From assembly GCF_023168165.1 (NCBI RefSeq), contig NZ_BQYJ01000009.1, forward strand, positions 51,851-115,850: a DNA stretch of 64,000 bases. Direction: 5' to 3'. Numbering within the stretch: the stretch's first letter is position 1; every line of letters begins with the position of its first letter. This document shows, one piece after another, positions 43,660-52,415 of the stretch. The position numbers and the translations under genes are program-made. This stretch comes from Niallia sp. NCCP-28. Lineage in GTDB: Bacteria > Bacillota > Bacilli > Bacillales > Cytobacillaceae. The notes under the pieces were generated by a model. It did not search any database and was not told the DNA's origin. It was given only the letters and a program-made list of their open reading frames with translations.

Positions 43660-44349
43660 TTATTCATATATATTATCTCCAGCTATTTGTTTTAGCCCTT
43701 CTCGGTTTTTCACATAAATAAATCCTTTTTGTCTTTCAATCAGTCCATCTGCCAAAAACTTTTGGATAACACGATTCACATGACGATAACTTGTGCCAAT
43801 TAAATTTGCTGCATCTCTTATATAGACAATGCTCCCCTTATCTTCCTCTGGGAAGTCCGTTTCTTGTGAAGAGACAGATAATAGATAACTAGCCAGCCTT
43901 ACTTCAACAGAATAAAAAAGATTAAAGGTTAAAGAACTATTTTTCAACTGAAACTTTTTTGTAATGATATCAAGAAGAAAATTTAATAGCGGCGCATAAT
44001 CTTTCGCGTATTTTTTGAGCACTACATACGAGATGCTAATCATTGAAACAGCTGAAACTGCCTCAACCGTATTAATAATATCAATCCCTCTTATATATTC
44101 AATATCTCCAATTATTTCAACAGGGTTTTTAAAGGACAAGATTAATGTTCTTCCTTCTGCTGAAGTGGTGTATACTTTAATTTTTCCTTCTACTAAAATA
44201 TATAAATTTTCAGCCAATTGTCCTTGAGAACAAATCACTTCTCCTTCAACAAAACTAACTAAAGATAATAAGTGCTGCACTTCCTCGGGAAAAACCGACT
44301 CTATTTTATATTTTCTTAAATAATTATTTATAATTTCCTTATTTTTCAT
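43660..44349 (-). CDS. Crp/Fnr-family regulator, YeiL-like
   Basis: Transcription regulator of 229 residues. A cyclic-nucleotide-binding-type beta barrel (GEVICSQGQLAENLYILVEGKIKVY, then IIGDIEYI) is followed by a dimer helix and a Crp winged helix (IRDAANLIGTSYRHVNRVIQKFLADGLIE). There is no N-terminal cysteine cluster as in FNR. I chose the ATG after AGGTGGG; a GTG three codons earlier overlaps this ribosome site. It is flanked by the two YdcZ halves. A 12-bp palindrome GGACATATGTCC upstream of the operon is a candidate site for it. Confidence 0.8.
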   Translation of the reverse strand: MKNKEIINNYLRKYKIESVFPEEVQHLLSLVSFVEGEVICSQGQLAENLYILVEGKIKVYTTSAEGRTLILSFKNPVEIIGDIEYIRGIDIINTVEAVSAVSMISISYVVLKKYAKDYAPLLNFLLDIITKKFQLKNSSLTFNLFYSVEVRLASYLLSVSSQETDFPEEDKGSIVYIRDAANLIGTSYRHVNRVIQKFLADGLIERQKGFIYVKNREGLKQIAGDNIYE

Positions 44350-44382
44350 TTTTCCCACCTAAAGGTCATATTGTTCCATTTT

Positions 44383-44808
44383 TTAAAAGCTTAATATTAA
44401 TACACCAGCTATCATCATAGCAATGCCTAAAAATTGAGGTAACGCCATTTTTTGTTTCTTTACGCCAAACCAGCCTTTTCCATCCACTAAAAATGTGATG
44501 CCTAACTGGGCAATTAACAAAACAGCAATGGTAAGGGTAACTCCAATCAACTGTATTCCTTTTACATTACTAAAAATAACGATAGCCGCAAAAGTCCCGC
44601 CAAATAGGTACAATGGCTTTACACGCTTTATTTGCGTCCACTTGCCATCTTTTATAACCAATAATACTAATAATGCTGCAATAAATCCCGTTAATTGTGT
44701 AAGTGCTGCAGCTTGCCATGTGCCAATACTTTCACTAATGGCTGTGTTGGCAACACCTTGAATAGTAATAAAAGCTCCCCCTAATACTGCAAATATACTT
44801 CCCTTCAT
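44383..44808 (-). CDS. DMT-type transporter half, YdcZ family (DUF606), copy 1
   Basis: Membrane protein of 141 residues, about five segments, with GGAFITIQGVANTAISESIGTWQAA and GVTLTIAVLLIAQLGITFLVDGKG. It is homologous along its length to the copy at 43157 but clearly diverged, as expected for two partners of a heterodimer. The start at MKGSIFAV follows GGAGAG; the frame open upstream is not needed. First gene of the three-gene operon YdcZ-Crp-YdcZ. Confidence 0.8.
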   Translation of the reverse strand: MKGSIFAVLGGAFITIQGVANTAISESIGTWQAAALTQLTGFIAALLVLLVIKDGKWTQIKRVKPLYLFGGTFAAIVIFSNVKGIQLIGVTLTIAVLLIAQLGITFLVDGKGWFGVKKQKMALPQFLGIAMMIAGVLILSF

Positions 44809-44868
44809 TTTACACTCTCCAAATCCGACTTCTTTTCTATTAAATAATAAAGGCTTATAAATGGAAAA

Positions 44869-44880
44869 GGACATATGTCC
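44869..44880. promoter_or_regulatory. Palindrome GGACATATGTCC upstream of the YdcZ-Crp operon
   Basis: A perfect 12-bp inverted repeat about 60 bp before the first start codon. It differs from the E. coli FNR/CRP half-site TGTGA. A candidate operator for the co-encoded Crp-type protein. Confidence 0.4.
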
Positions 44881-44973
44881 TAAAACCATATTTAAGATTA
44901 AGGTTTTATTAAAGGACCTTATCAAATTTTTCAATTAAATAAAAAGTTATGATTTTTTCAGCAAAATAAGGAG

Positions 44974-45162
44974 GTGATAGTAAATAGCTTTTTTAATCTC
45001 AATAATATAGCTTTACTAATTATTTGTATTATAAGTATGGTCTATGTATTTAAAAGAAAAAATCCACAACAGATAGATAGTGGTTATAGAAAGTTCCTTT
45101 TCCATTTTATTCAATTATTAATATACAATTTAACTTATCCAAAATTAAAAGGCATGTTTTAG
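44974..45162 (+). CDS. Possible small membrane protein
   Basis: A 62-codon frame with one hydrophobic segment (IALLIICIISMVYVF). A strong AAGGAGGTG is present, but the only normal start codon, a GTG, is part of that ribosome site. No ATG/TTG/GTG follows at the right distance in frame, so the true start would be unusual. No family recognised. The frame ends inside a perfect 13-bp hairpin. It may be a decayed or spurious gene. Confidence 0.3.
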   Translation: MIVNSFFNLNNIALLIICIISMVYVFKRKNPQQIDSGYRKFLFHFIQLLIYNLTYPKLKGMF

Positions 45163-45178
45163 AAACTAAAACATGCCT
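45150..45178. terminator. Hairpin terminator, probably for the SDR gene
   Basis: A perfect 13-bp stem, AGGCATGTTTTAG with CTAAAACATGCCT, loop AAA. The T-rich exit is on the minus strand, about 130 bp past the SDR stop. Confidence 0.7.
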
Positions 45179-45306
45179 CAAAGTATAGACAACATTTATT
45201 CTGCTAACTGTTCAGGCTAATGGAAAATGAGCGTTTGAAAATAGTCTGAAACTATTCAATAAAAAAGCTTGAAGATACAGCAAAAACAGAAAGGCTAAAT
45301 CCTGCT

Positions 45307-46191
45307 TTATGCTAACTCTATTCCACCAGTAACCCCATACACCTGTGCTGTTACATAGCTAGATTCTGTTGAAGCTAAGAACACATACACACTTGATAGC
45401 TCCACAGGCTGGCCGCCACGCTTTAATGGTGTTTCTTGTCCAAATGTTGGAATAACATCACTAGGTTGTCCCCCAGAAATCTGCAGCGGTGTCCAAATAG
45501 GTCCTGGAGCAACAGAATTTACCCGAATGCCTTTTGAAGCTACTTGTTTTGCCAATCCTCGCGTAAATCCAGTTATCGCAAATTTAGTTGCTGCATAATC
45601 AAGTAGATTAGGACTTGGATTATAGCCTTGAACAGAAGTTGTGGTGATGATAGATGCCCCTTCTGGTAAGTAAGGCATAGCTGCTTTCACTATCCAATAT
45701 AAAGAAAAAACATTTACCTCAAATGTTTTGCGAATCTGCTCTGTTGTAAGGTCTGCAATATCTTCTACCGCCTGCTGTTTTCCGGCAACTAGTGCAAGCA
45801 CATCTAATCCATCCAGTTCAGCATACGCCTTGTCTACAAGGTCTTTGCAAAAAGCCTCATCACTTAAATCGCCAGGGATAAGCACAGCCTTGCGACCCTC
45901 TGCTTCAATTAATTGCTTTACTTCTTCTGCATCTGGCTGTTCTTCCGGCAAATAGTTTAAAACAATATCGGCTCCTTCTCTAGCATAAGCAATAGCTGCT
46001 GCACGTCCAATCCCTGAATCGCCGCCAGTTATCAGCGCTTTTCTCCCTTTTAATTTGCCTGTACCTTTATAGGTTTTTTCTCCACAGTCTGGGACAGGCT
46101 CCATTTTTCCTTGAATAGCTGGGGGTTCTTGATATTGTTTAGGATACTCCCCGCTATAATGCTGGGTTAATGGAGTTTTTGGTTGAGTCAT
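45307..46191 (-). CDS. SDR-family oxidoreductase, general-stress-protein-39-like (YdaD/YhdF)
   Basis: NAD(P)-dependent short-chain dehydrogenase of 294 residues with the N-terminal extension typical of the GS39 group ([20 protein letters not shown]). Cofactor motif [10 protein letters not shown] near residue 56, catalytic Ser in [10 protein letters not shown], and YAATK with the catalytic Tyr and Lys near 199. It ends in the usual [13 protein letters not shown]. subtilis relatives are sigma-B general-stress proteins; a sigma-B promoter (GTTT then GGGWAT) is not evident here. The substrate is unknown. Single gene, start after AAAGGAGAG. Confidence 0.88.
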   Translation of the reverse strand: MTQPKTPLTQHYSGEYPKQYQEPPAIQGKMEPVPDCGEKTYKGTGKLKGRKALITGGDSGIGRAAAIAYAREGADIVLNYLPEEQPDAEEVKQLIEAEGRKAVLIPGDLSDEAFCKDLVDKAYAELDGLDVLALVAGKQQAVEDIADLTTEQIRKTFEVNVFSLYWIVKAAMPYLPEGASIITTTSVQGYNPSPNLLDYAATKFAITGFTRGLAKQVASKGIRVNSVAPGPIWTPLQISGGQPSDVIPTFGQETPLKRGGQPVELSSVYVFLASTESSYVTAQVYGVTGGIELA

Positions 46192-46294
46192 TTTATCTCT
46201 CCTTTTGTAAGTAGAATGGCATTCATTTAGATCTCATTTTCTGTTTACTTAAGATTCTTTTTTTGTTTTCCCCTTTCTATTTTTGATAAACCAA

Positions 46295-46336
46295 AAAAGA
46301 CTGCAGAAAAAAATCAGATTTTTTCTGCAGTCTTTT
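46295..46336. terminator. Strong symmetric hairpin upstream of the SDR gene
   Basis: An 18-bp perfect stem, AAAAGACTGCAGAAAAAA and its complement. On the minus strand it directly follows the broken small gene at 46349-46482 and likely terminated it. Confidence 0.75.
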
Positions 46337-46348
46337 ATAGATTGTATA

Positions 46349-46482
46349 TTATTCTGGGAAAGTTAAATTTACTGACTTATCTGGAACATTACTTTTTCCA
46401 GCATATTTGTAATGAGAGTTTTTCATCTGCCACTGATTGTTAGATAAACCAATCAGACTTTTACGGACAGTTTTTCCCCCAC
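46349..46482 (-). pseudogene. Frameshifted small gene, about 45 codons, unknown family
   Basis: A good ribosome site (AAAAGGAG) lies eight bases before a GTG, but that frame closes after nine codons. One base more in the following G5 tract (46476-46480) would connect the GTG to an open frame reading KTVRKSLIGLSNNQWQMK, then NSHYKYAGKSNVPDKSVNL and TFPE before TAA. This frame looks protein-like, and a strong terminator follows. Either a real single-base deletion, a slippage site or a sequencing error. No family recognised. Confidence 0.35.
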
Positions 46483-46551
46483 CTAGATTTCTCCTTTTCT
46501 CTCATCATCTTAAGGTAAGGGTCAAAAGCCCGTTAATGCGAGATAAAAATG

Positions 46552-46578
46552 GCCTCTTTAGCAAAAAACTAAAGAGGC
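46552..46578 (-). terminator. Terminator of brnQ
   Basis: GCCTCTTTAG and CTAAAGAGGC, a 10-bp perfect stem, followed by CATTTTTAT on the minus strand. Confidence 0.85.
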
Positions 46579-46593
46579 AGTGATTTAGCTATA

Positions 46594-47940
46594 TTATGTT
46601 ATAGAGCGTTTCTTAAAGCTAAGCATAGACCCTATCACTACACCAATTATCGCTGGAAGTATCCAGCCAAGCCCCAATTCATAGAATGGAAGCGTACTTT
46701 TATAGAAAGCTCCAATTTGATCAAAAATTGCAAGCTTTGCAGCTGGAATACTGCCGATTAATGCTTGATAACCATCAAGCATACTTACTAAAAATGTGAA
46801 AAACATAGCTGTTGCATAAACACTTCTTTTTCCTTTAAAAAGCGGAGATCCTAATGCTAAAAAGATTAGAACAATCGCTAATGGATAAAGAAACATTAAA
46901 ACAGGAACAGCGAATTGAATAATATTATCTAAACCTAAATTAGCAAATAAGAAAGAAACGAAACAAAGGATAAAAACAAAACCCTTATAGCTAATTTTCG
47001 GAAATACTTCATGAAAAAATTCACTGCAGGATGTGATTAAGCCAATACTAGTTTTTAAACAAGCAAGCACGATAATAATAGCAAGCAATATTCCGCCAAA
47101 GGAACCGAAATAATGTTTCGCTACTGCTGCAAATATCAGCCCTCCATTATCAAATGTACCAATAGCCTGTACACTTGCAGCTCCCATATAAGTAATGAAC
47201 CCATAAATAATCATCATTAAAAGCATCGCAAAAACCCCAGATTTCCAAGTCGTTTTTGCAATATCTTTGACATTGGTTATTCCTTGATTTTTTATAGCAT
47301 TGATTACCACAATGCCAAAAGCGAGGGATGCAAGGGCGTCCATCGTATTGTATCCCTCTTTAAAGCCATTCATAAAAGAGTTATTTGCATAATCTCCAAT
47401 TGGCTCTTTAAAACTTCCCATTGGATTGATAATACTCGTAATAATCAACACAAATAAAAAGACAAGGAAAGCTGGTGTTAAGTACTTGCCGATATAATCC
47501 ATAATTTTTGCCGGGTTAAGAGAAAAATAATATACCAATAAAAAGAAAACAAAACTAAAAGCCGCAAGCATAAAAGTAATATGCTCTGCTGATACAAATG
47601 GCTGCAATCCCACTACAAATGGAACTGTAGCTGTGCGAGGGATGGCAAAAAAAGGTCCTATTGTTAAATAAAGCCCCAAAGAAAATATTAACCCAAATAC
47701 CGGATGCACGCGATTAGATAGTTCCCGTAATCCGTTGCTTCCTGATAATCCTATGGCAAGTATTCCTAAAAAGGGAAGACCAATTGCTGTTACTAAAAAT
47801 CCAATTAAAGCAGACCAAAAGTTTGTTCCTGCTAATTGGCCAAGCTGAATTGGAAAAATTAAATTGCCCGCACCAAAAAACATGCCAAACAACATGGTTC
47901 CAATAAGTGCATACGTTGAAAAAGAAACTCTCTGCTGCAT
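46594..47940 (-). CDS. brnQ: Branched-chain amino acid carrier BrnQ
   Basis: Sodium- or proton-coupled uptake of leucine, isoleucine and valine, 448 residues with twelve hydrophobic segments. The family N-terminus is FGMFFGAGNLIFPIQLGQLAG, with GLYLTIGPFFAIPRTATVPF in the middle. Start after AAGGAG. There is no T-box leader. A symmetric ACAATATATT/AATATATTGT hairpin lies upstream (about 47999-48025). No CodY motif was convincingly placed. Confidence 0.93.
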   Translation of the reverse strand: MQQRVSFSTYALIGTMLFGMFFGAGNLIFPIQLGQLAGTNFWSALIGFLVTAIGLPFLGILAIGLSGSNGLRELSNRVHPVFGLIFSLGLYLTIGPFFAIPRTATVPFVVGLQPFVSAEHITFMLAAFSFVFFLLVYYFSLNPAKIMDYIGKYLTPAFLVFLFVLIITSIINPMGSFKEPIGDYANNSFMNGFKEGYNTMDALASLAFGIVVINAIKNQGITNVKDIAKTTWKSGVFAMLLMMIIYGFITYMGAASVQAIGTFDNGGLIFAAVAKHYFGSFGGILLAIIIVLACLKTSIGLITSCSEFFHEVFPKISYKGFVFILCFVSFLFANLGLDNIIQFAVPVLMFLYPLAIVLIFLALGSPLFKGKRSVYATAMFFTFLVSMLDGYQALIGSIPAAKLAIFDQIGAFYKSTLPFYELGLGWILPAIIGVVIGSMLSFKKRSIT

Positions 47941-48087
47941 AGTCTACTACTCCTTATCAAAATTGACATATAAATTTGATAATACAGAAAAAAGAGCATG
48001 TATACAATATATTTTTTTAATATATTGTTTTTCTGAATACATATTAAATTCAAAAAACAATATATAGCTAATTTCCCCATAAAAAAT

Positions 48088-48115
48088 ACGATGAAAAAGT
48101 AAAAATTTTCATCGT
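48088..48115 (-). terminator. Terminator behind the manA remnant
   Basis: ACGATGAAAA and TTTTCATCGT pair, followed on the minus strand by ATTTTTTATGG. It lies just downstream of the manA-like stop codon and is intact. Confidence 0.75.
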
Positions 48116-48130
48116 GTTTTCACAGAGTAA

Positions 48131-48339
48131 TTATTCACCCAATACCTTTGACAGATGTGAAACAATTGCTGTTACATCTCCATCAATAGAAAACTCCTTC
48201 ACCTTGCTTGGAAGAATAAAATGAGTTCCTTTATGTATTGGATACAATTCATCATTAACATTTAAAATCCCTTCCCCTTTAGTGATGCTAATAAGCTGAA
48301 ATGGAAGGACTTGTGAAAAGTCCTTTCTTCCTTTTATTT
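48131..48339 (-). pseudogene. Mannose-6-phosphate isomerase C-terminal remnant
   Basis: About 68 in-frame codons read KDFSQVLPFQLISITKGEG, then NVNDELYPIHKGTHFILPS and end in SHLSKVLGE before a stop. This is the last beta-barrel part of a class I phosphomannose isomerase (the FQLLS...GEG, KGDHFILP pattern). The catalytic N-terminal two thirds with the zinc site are missing, and the frame is closed by TAA upstream. No start or ribosome site. The original terminator remains downstream. It abuts a broken GntR-type regulator, matching the common manR/gmuR-manA pairing. Confidence 0.7.
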
Positions 48340-48344
48340 CTTAT

Positions 48345-48700
48345 TTATAAACAGTAAAATAGTTTTCCTTTGCAAAAGTAGTAATTGTTGGTATATAGAA
48401 AAGTGAAGGATTCCTCTGTAAGGCCACTGATTAAATCATTCGGCATATATGTATCTTCCAAAACATAGGGTTCTTCATCAACACTTCGTATAAAACTATT
48501 TTGCTTTCTATTTTTTATTTTACAATAAATGTTCTGTGTCCCCGCTTACGATAAAGCACTCCTTCCATAACAAGTACATCTAAAATCTTTTTCATGGTCA
48601 TTCGGCTGCAAGCAAATTCTTTAGCCAGTGAAATTTCATCTGGAATGGAAGAATCAGTGAAGTATTCTTTTTCCATAATTCTTCTTTTTATTTCCGCCAA
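48345..48700 (-). pseudogene. Broken GntR-family regulator (wHTH plus UTRA remnant)
   Basis: The part 48515-48700 encodes a GntR winged helix: AEIKRRIMEKEYFTDSSIPD, then EISLAKEFACSRMTMKKIL and YRKRGHRTFIVK before TAA. The first turn of helix 1 is missing and a TTG is the only start. In a different frame, 48345-48485 reads SVDEEPYVLEDTYMPNDLIS then GLTEES, typical of a UTRA effector domain, before another stop. A deletion and a frameshift therefore separate the domains. The 5' end runs into the last codons of the DUF1801 gene. With the manA remnant it forms a decayed sugar-utilisation locus. Confidence 0.7.
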
Positions 48701-49059
48701 AAAGTTGAACAGTCTGCCTTATCCAAAATATTAAACTCAATCATTCTCTCAAGCAATGAGAAATTAACTGGGCTATCCCACTGGATACGTACCAACTGTT
48801 TGGTATGATCATAGCCAGCCTGCACAATTTCCTCAGAAAAATGAATAATCCCTGCACTTTCAGGAGCAACAGCCAAATGATGTTTCGCTACGCTAAAACC
48901 AATAATAAATGTGCCATGATCGGTAAACATAGGCTGATTCCACGCAATTTTTGGCTTTAAATTGGTAAATTCCCTGGTGACCCAAGCTAAAACTTCTTCC
49001 GTTCGATCTCGATGTTGCGGGTTATCAATATGCGCTAAATACTCTGCAAAAACTTCCAT
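48688..49059 (-). CDS. DUF1801 protein, iron-chaperone (YdhG/Fra) like
   Basis: 123 residues, the DUF1801 fold: HRDRTEEVLAWVTREFTNLKPKIAWNQPMFTDHGTFIIGFSVAKHHLAVAPE. B. subtilis Fra (YdhG) of this family is a frataxin-like iron chaperone for iron-sulfur assembly and heme; other members are uncharacterised. The whole domain is present, ending FWRK, so it appears intact although its 3' end overlaps the broken GntR fragment by 13 bp. An iron role would fit the siderophore operon 470 bp upstream, but they are not co-transcribed as far as I can see. Confidence 0.75.
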   Translation of the reverse strand: MEVFAEYLAHIDNPQHRDRTEEVLAWVTREFTNLKPKIAWNQPMFTDHGTFIIGFSVAKHHLAVAPESAGIIHFSEEIVQAGYDHTKQLVRIQWDSPVNFSLLERMIEFNILDKADCSTFWRK

Positions 49060-49525
49060 ATCATTCTCTCCTAAAATAAAAATTATGTGTAATCATATCC
49101 AACAGGGTGAAACGGTGCAACTTTTTTTAAAAATAGTTAATCTTTTTTCAAAACGGTTAAACTTTATTTCAACTCTACACAAATGTTGCTTTGGAGTAAA
49201 GTTTGATTAAAAGAATGCTATGAAAGCTGATCTTACATTAGAGAAAACCCCCGCATTTTTAAAGAAAAATGATTAAAATACGTGGGTTTATTTTTGGAAT
49301 AGATTTGATTTTTATAAAAAGATGGATTGAATTAGTATTTCTGTAATTTTCTTCCCCGTATTTCATTGTGACTTTATACAAAATGGCATATCTTTATTTA
49401 AAAACGACATCTTATGCCCATAAAAAAACTCCAAGTTTGTTGTTAAGTATTTTCATACCCCCTTTCAAGCTTGAAGATTTTTATTCATAAAATTATGATG
49501 ATTTTAAGATTATTGTATTTAGAAT
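49060..49525. other. Intergenic region between the DUF1801 and siderophore genes
   Basis: AT-rich, no gene-like frame. An imperfect hairpin around AAACCC...GGGTTTATTTTT (about 49245-49295) could be a weak terminator. Nothing else recognised. Confidence 0.4.
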
Positions 49526-50329
49526 CTACGCTTTAACGTGATATCTGCCTTTTGGCACCACTAAAGGGGTAGCTGAAATCGGGTCATTAATCACGATGCA
49601 ATCAAGTCCAAAAATCTCTTTTACTAATGTGCTTGTAATAATATCTGATGGCTCTCCCTCCCCTACAAGTTTTCCTTTTTGAAGTGCAAAAATATAATCT
49701 GCATAACGCGCTGATAGATTGATATCATGAAGAACCATAACAATTGTCGTACCGTATTTTCGATTAAGGTCTGTCAGCAAATCTAAAATTTCCACTTGAT
49801 AAGTGATATCGAGAAAAGTTGTCGGCTCATCAAGAAATAAAATATCCGTTTGCTGCGCTAGCGCCATAGCAATCCAAACACGTTGCCTTTGACCGCCTGA
49901 CAGCTCATCAATATCATGATTTGCAAATTCAGTGATATTCATAATTTCCATCGCCTCAGCAACAGCTTCATAATCCTTTTTCGACCATCCTCCTAGTAAA
50001 GATTGGTGAGGGAATCTTCCTCGGCCAATTAAATCTGTTACTGTTATTCCTTCTGGAACAACCGGGGATTGAGGTAAAATGCCTAGAATTCGAGCCAATT
50101 GCTTCGGTGGAATTTTGCTAATTGCTTTTCCATCAAGCGTGATTTCTCCAGACGAAGGTTTAATAAGTTTGGCTAACGTTTTTAGAAGCGTAGATTTCCC
50201 ACAGCCATTCGCTCCAATAATAACGCTTATTTTATTGCTTGGTATTTCAAGTTCAACACCGTGTATAATCGTTTTATTATCATATCCCGATATGACCTTT
50301 TCGGCTCGAAAACTATGTGTTGTTTCCAT
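49526..50329 (-). CDS. Iron-siderophore ABC transporter ATPase (FecE/YfmF type)
   Basis: ATPase subunit of a ferric-chelate importer, 267 residues. Walker A GANGCGKST near residue 39, ILPQSPVVPEGITVTDLIGRGRFPH (Q loop and family stretch), signature LSGGQRQRVWIAMALAQ, Walker B ILFLDEPTTFLD, switch His in VLHDINLSARYAD. Start shares one base with the stop of the permease gene. Last gene of the four-gene Fur-boxed operon. Resembles ferric-citrate type FecE; the chelate is not determinable. Confidence 0.92.
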   Translation of the reverse strand: METTHSFRAEKVISGYDNKTIIHGVELEIPSNKISVIIGANGCGKSTLLKTLAKLIKPSSGEITLDGKAISKIPPKQLARILGILPQSPVVPEGITVTDLIGRGRFPHQSLLGGWSKKDYEAVAEAMEIMNITEFANHDIDELSGGQRQRVWIAMALAQQTDILFLDEPTTFLDITYQVEILDLLTDLNRKYGTTIVMVLHDINLSARYADYIFALQKGKLVGEGEPSDIITSTLVKEIFGLDCIVINDPISATPLVVPKGRYHVKA

Positions 50330-51366
50330 TATAATTCTCCCTTTCGATTCATTCGGATTAATAAAAAGATTAAATATGGTGCTCCAAGTAATCCAGTTAT
50401 GATGCCTACAGGGAACCTATATTCAAAAGCAAATTGTCCAATTAAATCTGCTACTAAAACTAAGTTAGCACCTACAAGACCTGCTGGCAGAATATTCGAG
50501 AAGCTAATACCAGCTAATCTATTAGCAATTGGTCCTGCAAGAAAAGAGACAAAGGCAATCGGACCCGTTGTAGCTGTAGCAATGGCAATCATTAAGACAG
50601 AACTTACAATAAGCAATATTCTTGTCTTATCTGTAGCAACACCAAGAGAAGAGGCCATTTGCTCACCAAGTTCTAACATATTTAAATCTTTTCCTAATAG
50701 GATAACAATGGGGGTAAAGATTATAACCGTTATCATCAATGGAGGCAATTCTTCTATTTGAGAGCCATTGAGGCTACCGTTAAGCCATCTAAGTGCTGCT
50801 GGAATATCTTGTTGTGCGCCAACTAATAGAAGATAGGATATTGCCGCATCAAGCATAGCTTGTATCCCTATTCCAATAAGAATTAATCGGCCAATTGAAA
50901 AAGATTTTCCTCGAGATAGTAAATACATAACGAATACGGTAATAAGCCCCCCAATAATCGAAGCAATAGAAACAATTGTGTTGCTTGTATGAAACACAGT
51001 GATACATACAACAGCTGCAACACTTGAACCAGATGTAATGCCTAATACGTTTGGATTCGCAAGTGGATTTCGCAACATTGTTTGAAAAATGTATCCTGCA
51101 ATACCGAAAGCGAAACCTGAAAAAAGCCCCGCTAACATTCTTGGAAAACGTATTGTATTTACTGCAAAAGAAACACCTGCAATTTGTTCCCCTGAAAGTG
51201 ATCGAATGACCTCTTGAATAGGGTAGATTGTGTTCCCCAGCAAAAGCATAGCACAGCAAAGGATACCAGCTAGTATCGTAAGTAAGCACGTAACAAGTAC
51301 CCAACGCCGACGCCTTTGCCGCATGCCTGTCATAATAAATTTAACTTCAGCAGATTGATTTTTCAT
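50329..51366 (-). CDS. Iron-siderophore ABC transporter permease (FecD type)
   Basis: FecCD-family membrane protein of 345 residues, about ten segments. RFPRMLAGLFSGFAFGIAGYIFQTMLRNPLANPNVLGITSGSS is the family hallmark, and GPIAFVSFLAGPIANRLAG is the ATPase-contact region near the end. It forms the pore together with the preceding permease. Start ATG overlaps the previous stop (ATGA), so translation is coupled. Confidence 0.92.
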   Translation of the reverse strand: MKNQSAEVKFIMTGMRQRRRRWVLVTCLLTILAGILCCAMLLLGNTIYPIQEVIRSLSGEQIAGVSFAVNTIRFPRMLAGLFSGFAFGIAGYIFQTMLRNPLANPNVLGITSGSSVAAVVCITVFHTSNTIVSIASIIGGLITVFVMYLLSRGKSFSIGRLILIGIGIQAMLDAAISYLLLVGAQQDIPAALRWLNGSLNGSQIEELPPLMITVIIFTPIVILLGKDLNMLELGEQMASSLGVATDKTRILLIVSSVLMIAIATATTGPIAFVSFLAGPIANRLAGISFSNILPAGLVGANLVLVADLIGQFAFEYRFPVGIITGLLGAPYLIFLLIRMNRKGEL

Positions 51367-52415
51367 AATGACCGCACTTTCGATTTCTTAGCTAATATGA
51401 TAAGTATTGGTGCACCTATAAACGCTGTGACTACACCAACTTCAAGTTCTCCAGGATTAGCAATGAGTCTTCCCAGTACATCAGATAATGTTAAAATAAT
51501 AGCTCCTGCAATTGCGGACATAGGGATTACAAATCGCAAATCAGAACCAAGAATAAGACGCATCAGATGTGTAGACAAAAGGCCAATAAATCCAATGGGA
51601 CCTGCTAATGCAGTAGCTGCTCCACACAAGACAACACCTCCAACGGCCGCTCCAAGTCGTAAAAACCCTGGGCAAACACCAAGTCCTGACGCAACCTCAT
51701 CTCCTAATGCAAGAGCATTAAGAGATGGAGCCGTAATAAATGCTATCAAAATTCCAATAATTAAAAAAGGAAGAAATGTTGTGATTGAATTCCAAGTGGC
51801 AGAACCAACGCTTCCTACTTGCCAAAATCTGAATTGATCCATTGCGTAAGAATTGGGAATCATAATAGCTGTGACAAGAGATGAAAGAGCTGCACTTGTA
51901 GCAGCTCCAGCTAAAACTAATTTAATTGGCGTAGCTCCACCTCTTCCCATCGAACCAATTCCAAATACGAATGCCGCAGTTAATGCTGCTCCTATTAATG
52001 CTAACCAAATATATTGATTAGCCGTACTAATGTTCCAGAATGCAAGTCCGCAAACGACAAATAATGCAGAACCAGTATTAACACCTAGTATGCTAGGGTC
52101 CGCAAGTGGATTTCGAGTAACAGCTTGCATCAATGCTCCAGCTACGCCTAATGCCGCCCCGCAAAATAAGCTGAAAATGGTTCGTGAAAGTCGTTTACGT
52201 ACTACATTTGCACCATAGGAATCTTTATTCGGATTAAATAAACCATCTATTAATTCCTGGAAACTTACTACACGAGCACCTAAAGAAAGCGAGGCTACTA
52301 TACATGCAATTAATAAAATAATAGAAATGATAATTATAAGATTAAAATTTCTTGGCATATGCAATTCTAGTTGCTTATGTTTTGAAGCAGAGAAACTACT
52401 CATCGATCTTATCAA
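51363..52415 (-). CDS. Iron-siderophore ABC transporter permease (FecC type)
   Basis: FecCD-family membrane protein of up to 350 residues. Hallmarks are RLSRTIFSLFCGAALGVAGALMQAVTRNPLADPSILGVNTGSAL and AGPIGFIGLLSTHLMRLILGSD. The start is uncertain: a TTG at 52415 is three bases from GGAG, while the ATG at 52403 is fifteen bases away. In either case it overlaps the end of the binding-protein gene. Partner of the FecD-type permease. Confidence 0.9.
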   Translation of the reverse strand: MIRSMSSFSASKHKQLELHMPRNFNLIIIISIILLIACIVASLSLGARVVSFQELIDGLFNPNKDSYGANVVRKRLSRTIFSLFCGAALGVAGALMQAVTRNPLADPSILGVNTGSALFVVCGLAFWNISTANQYIWLALIGAALTAAFVFGIGSMGRGGATPIKLVLAGAATSAALSSLVTAIMIPNSYAMDQFRFWQVGSVGSATWNSITTFLPFLIIGILIAFITAPSLNALALGDEVASGLGVCPGFLRLGAAVGGVVLCGAATALAGPIGFIGLLSTHLMRLILGSDLRFVIPMSAIAGAIILTLSDVLGRLIANPGELEVGVVTAFIGAPILIILAKKSKVRSL

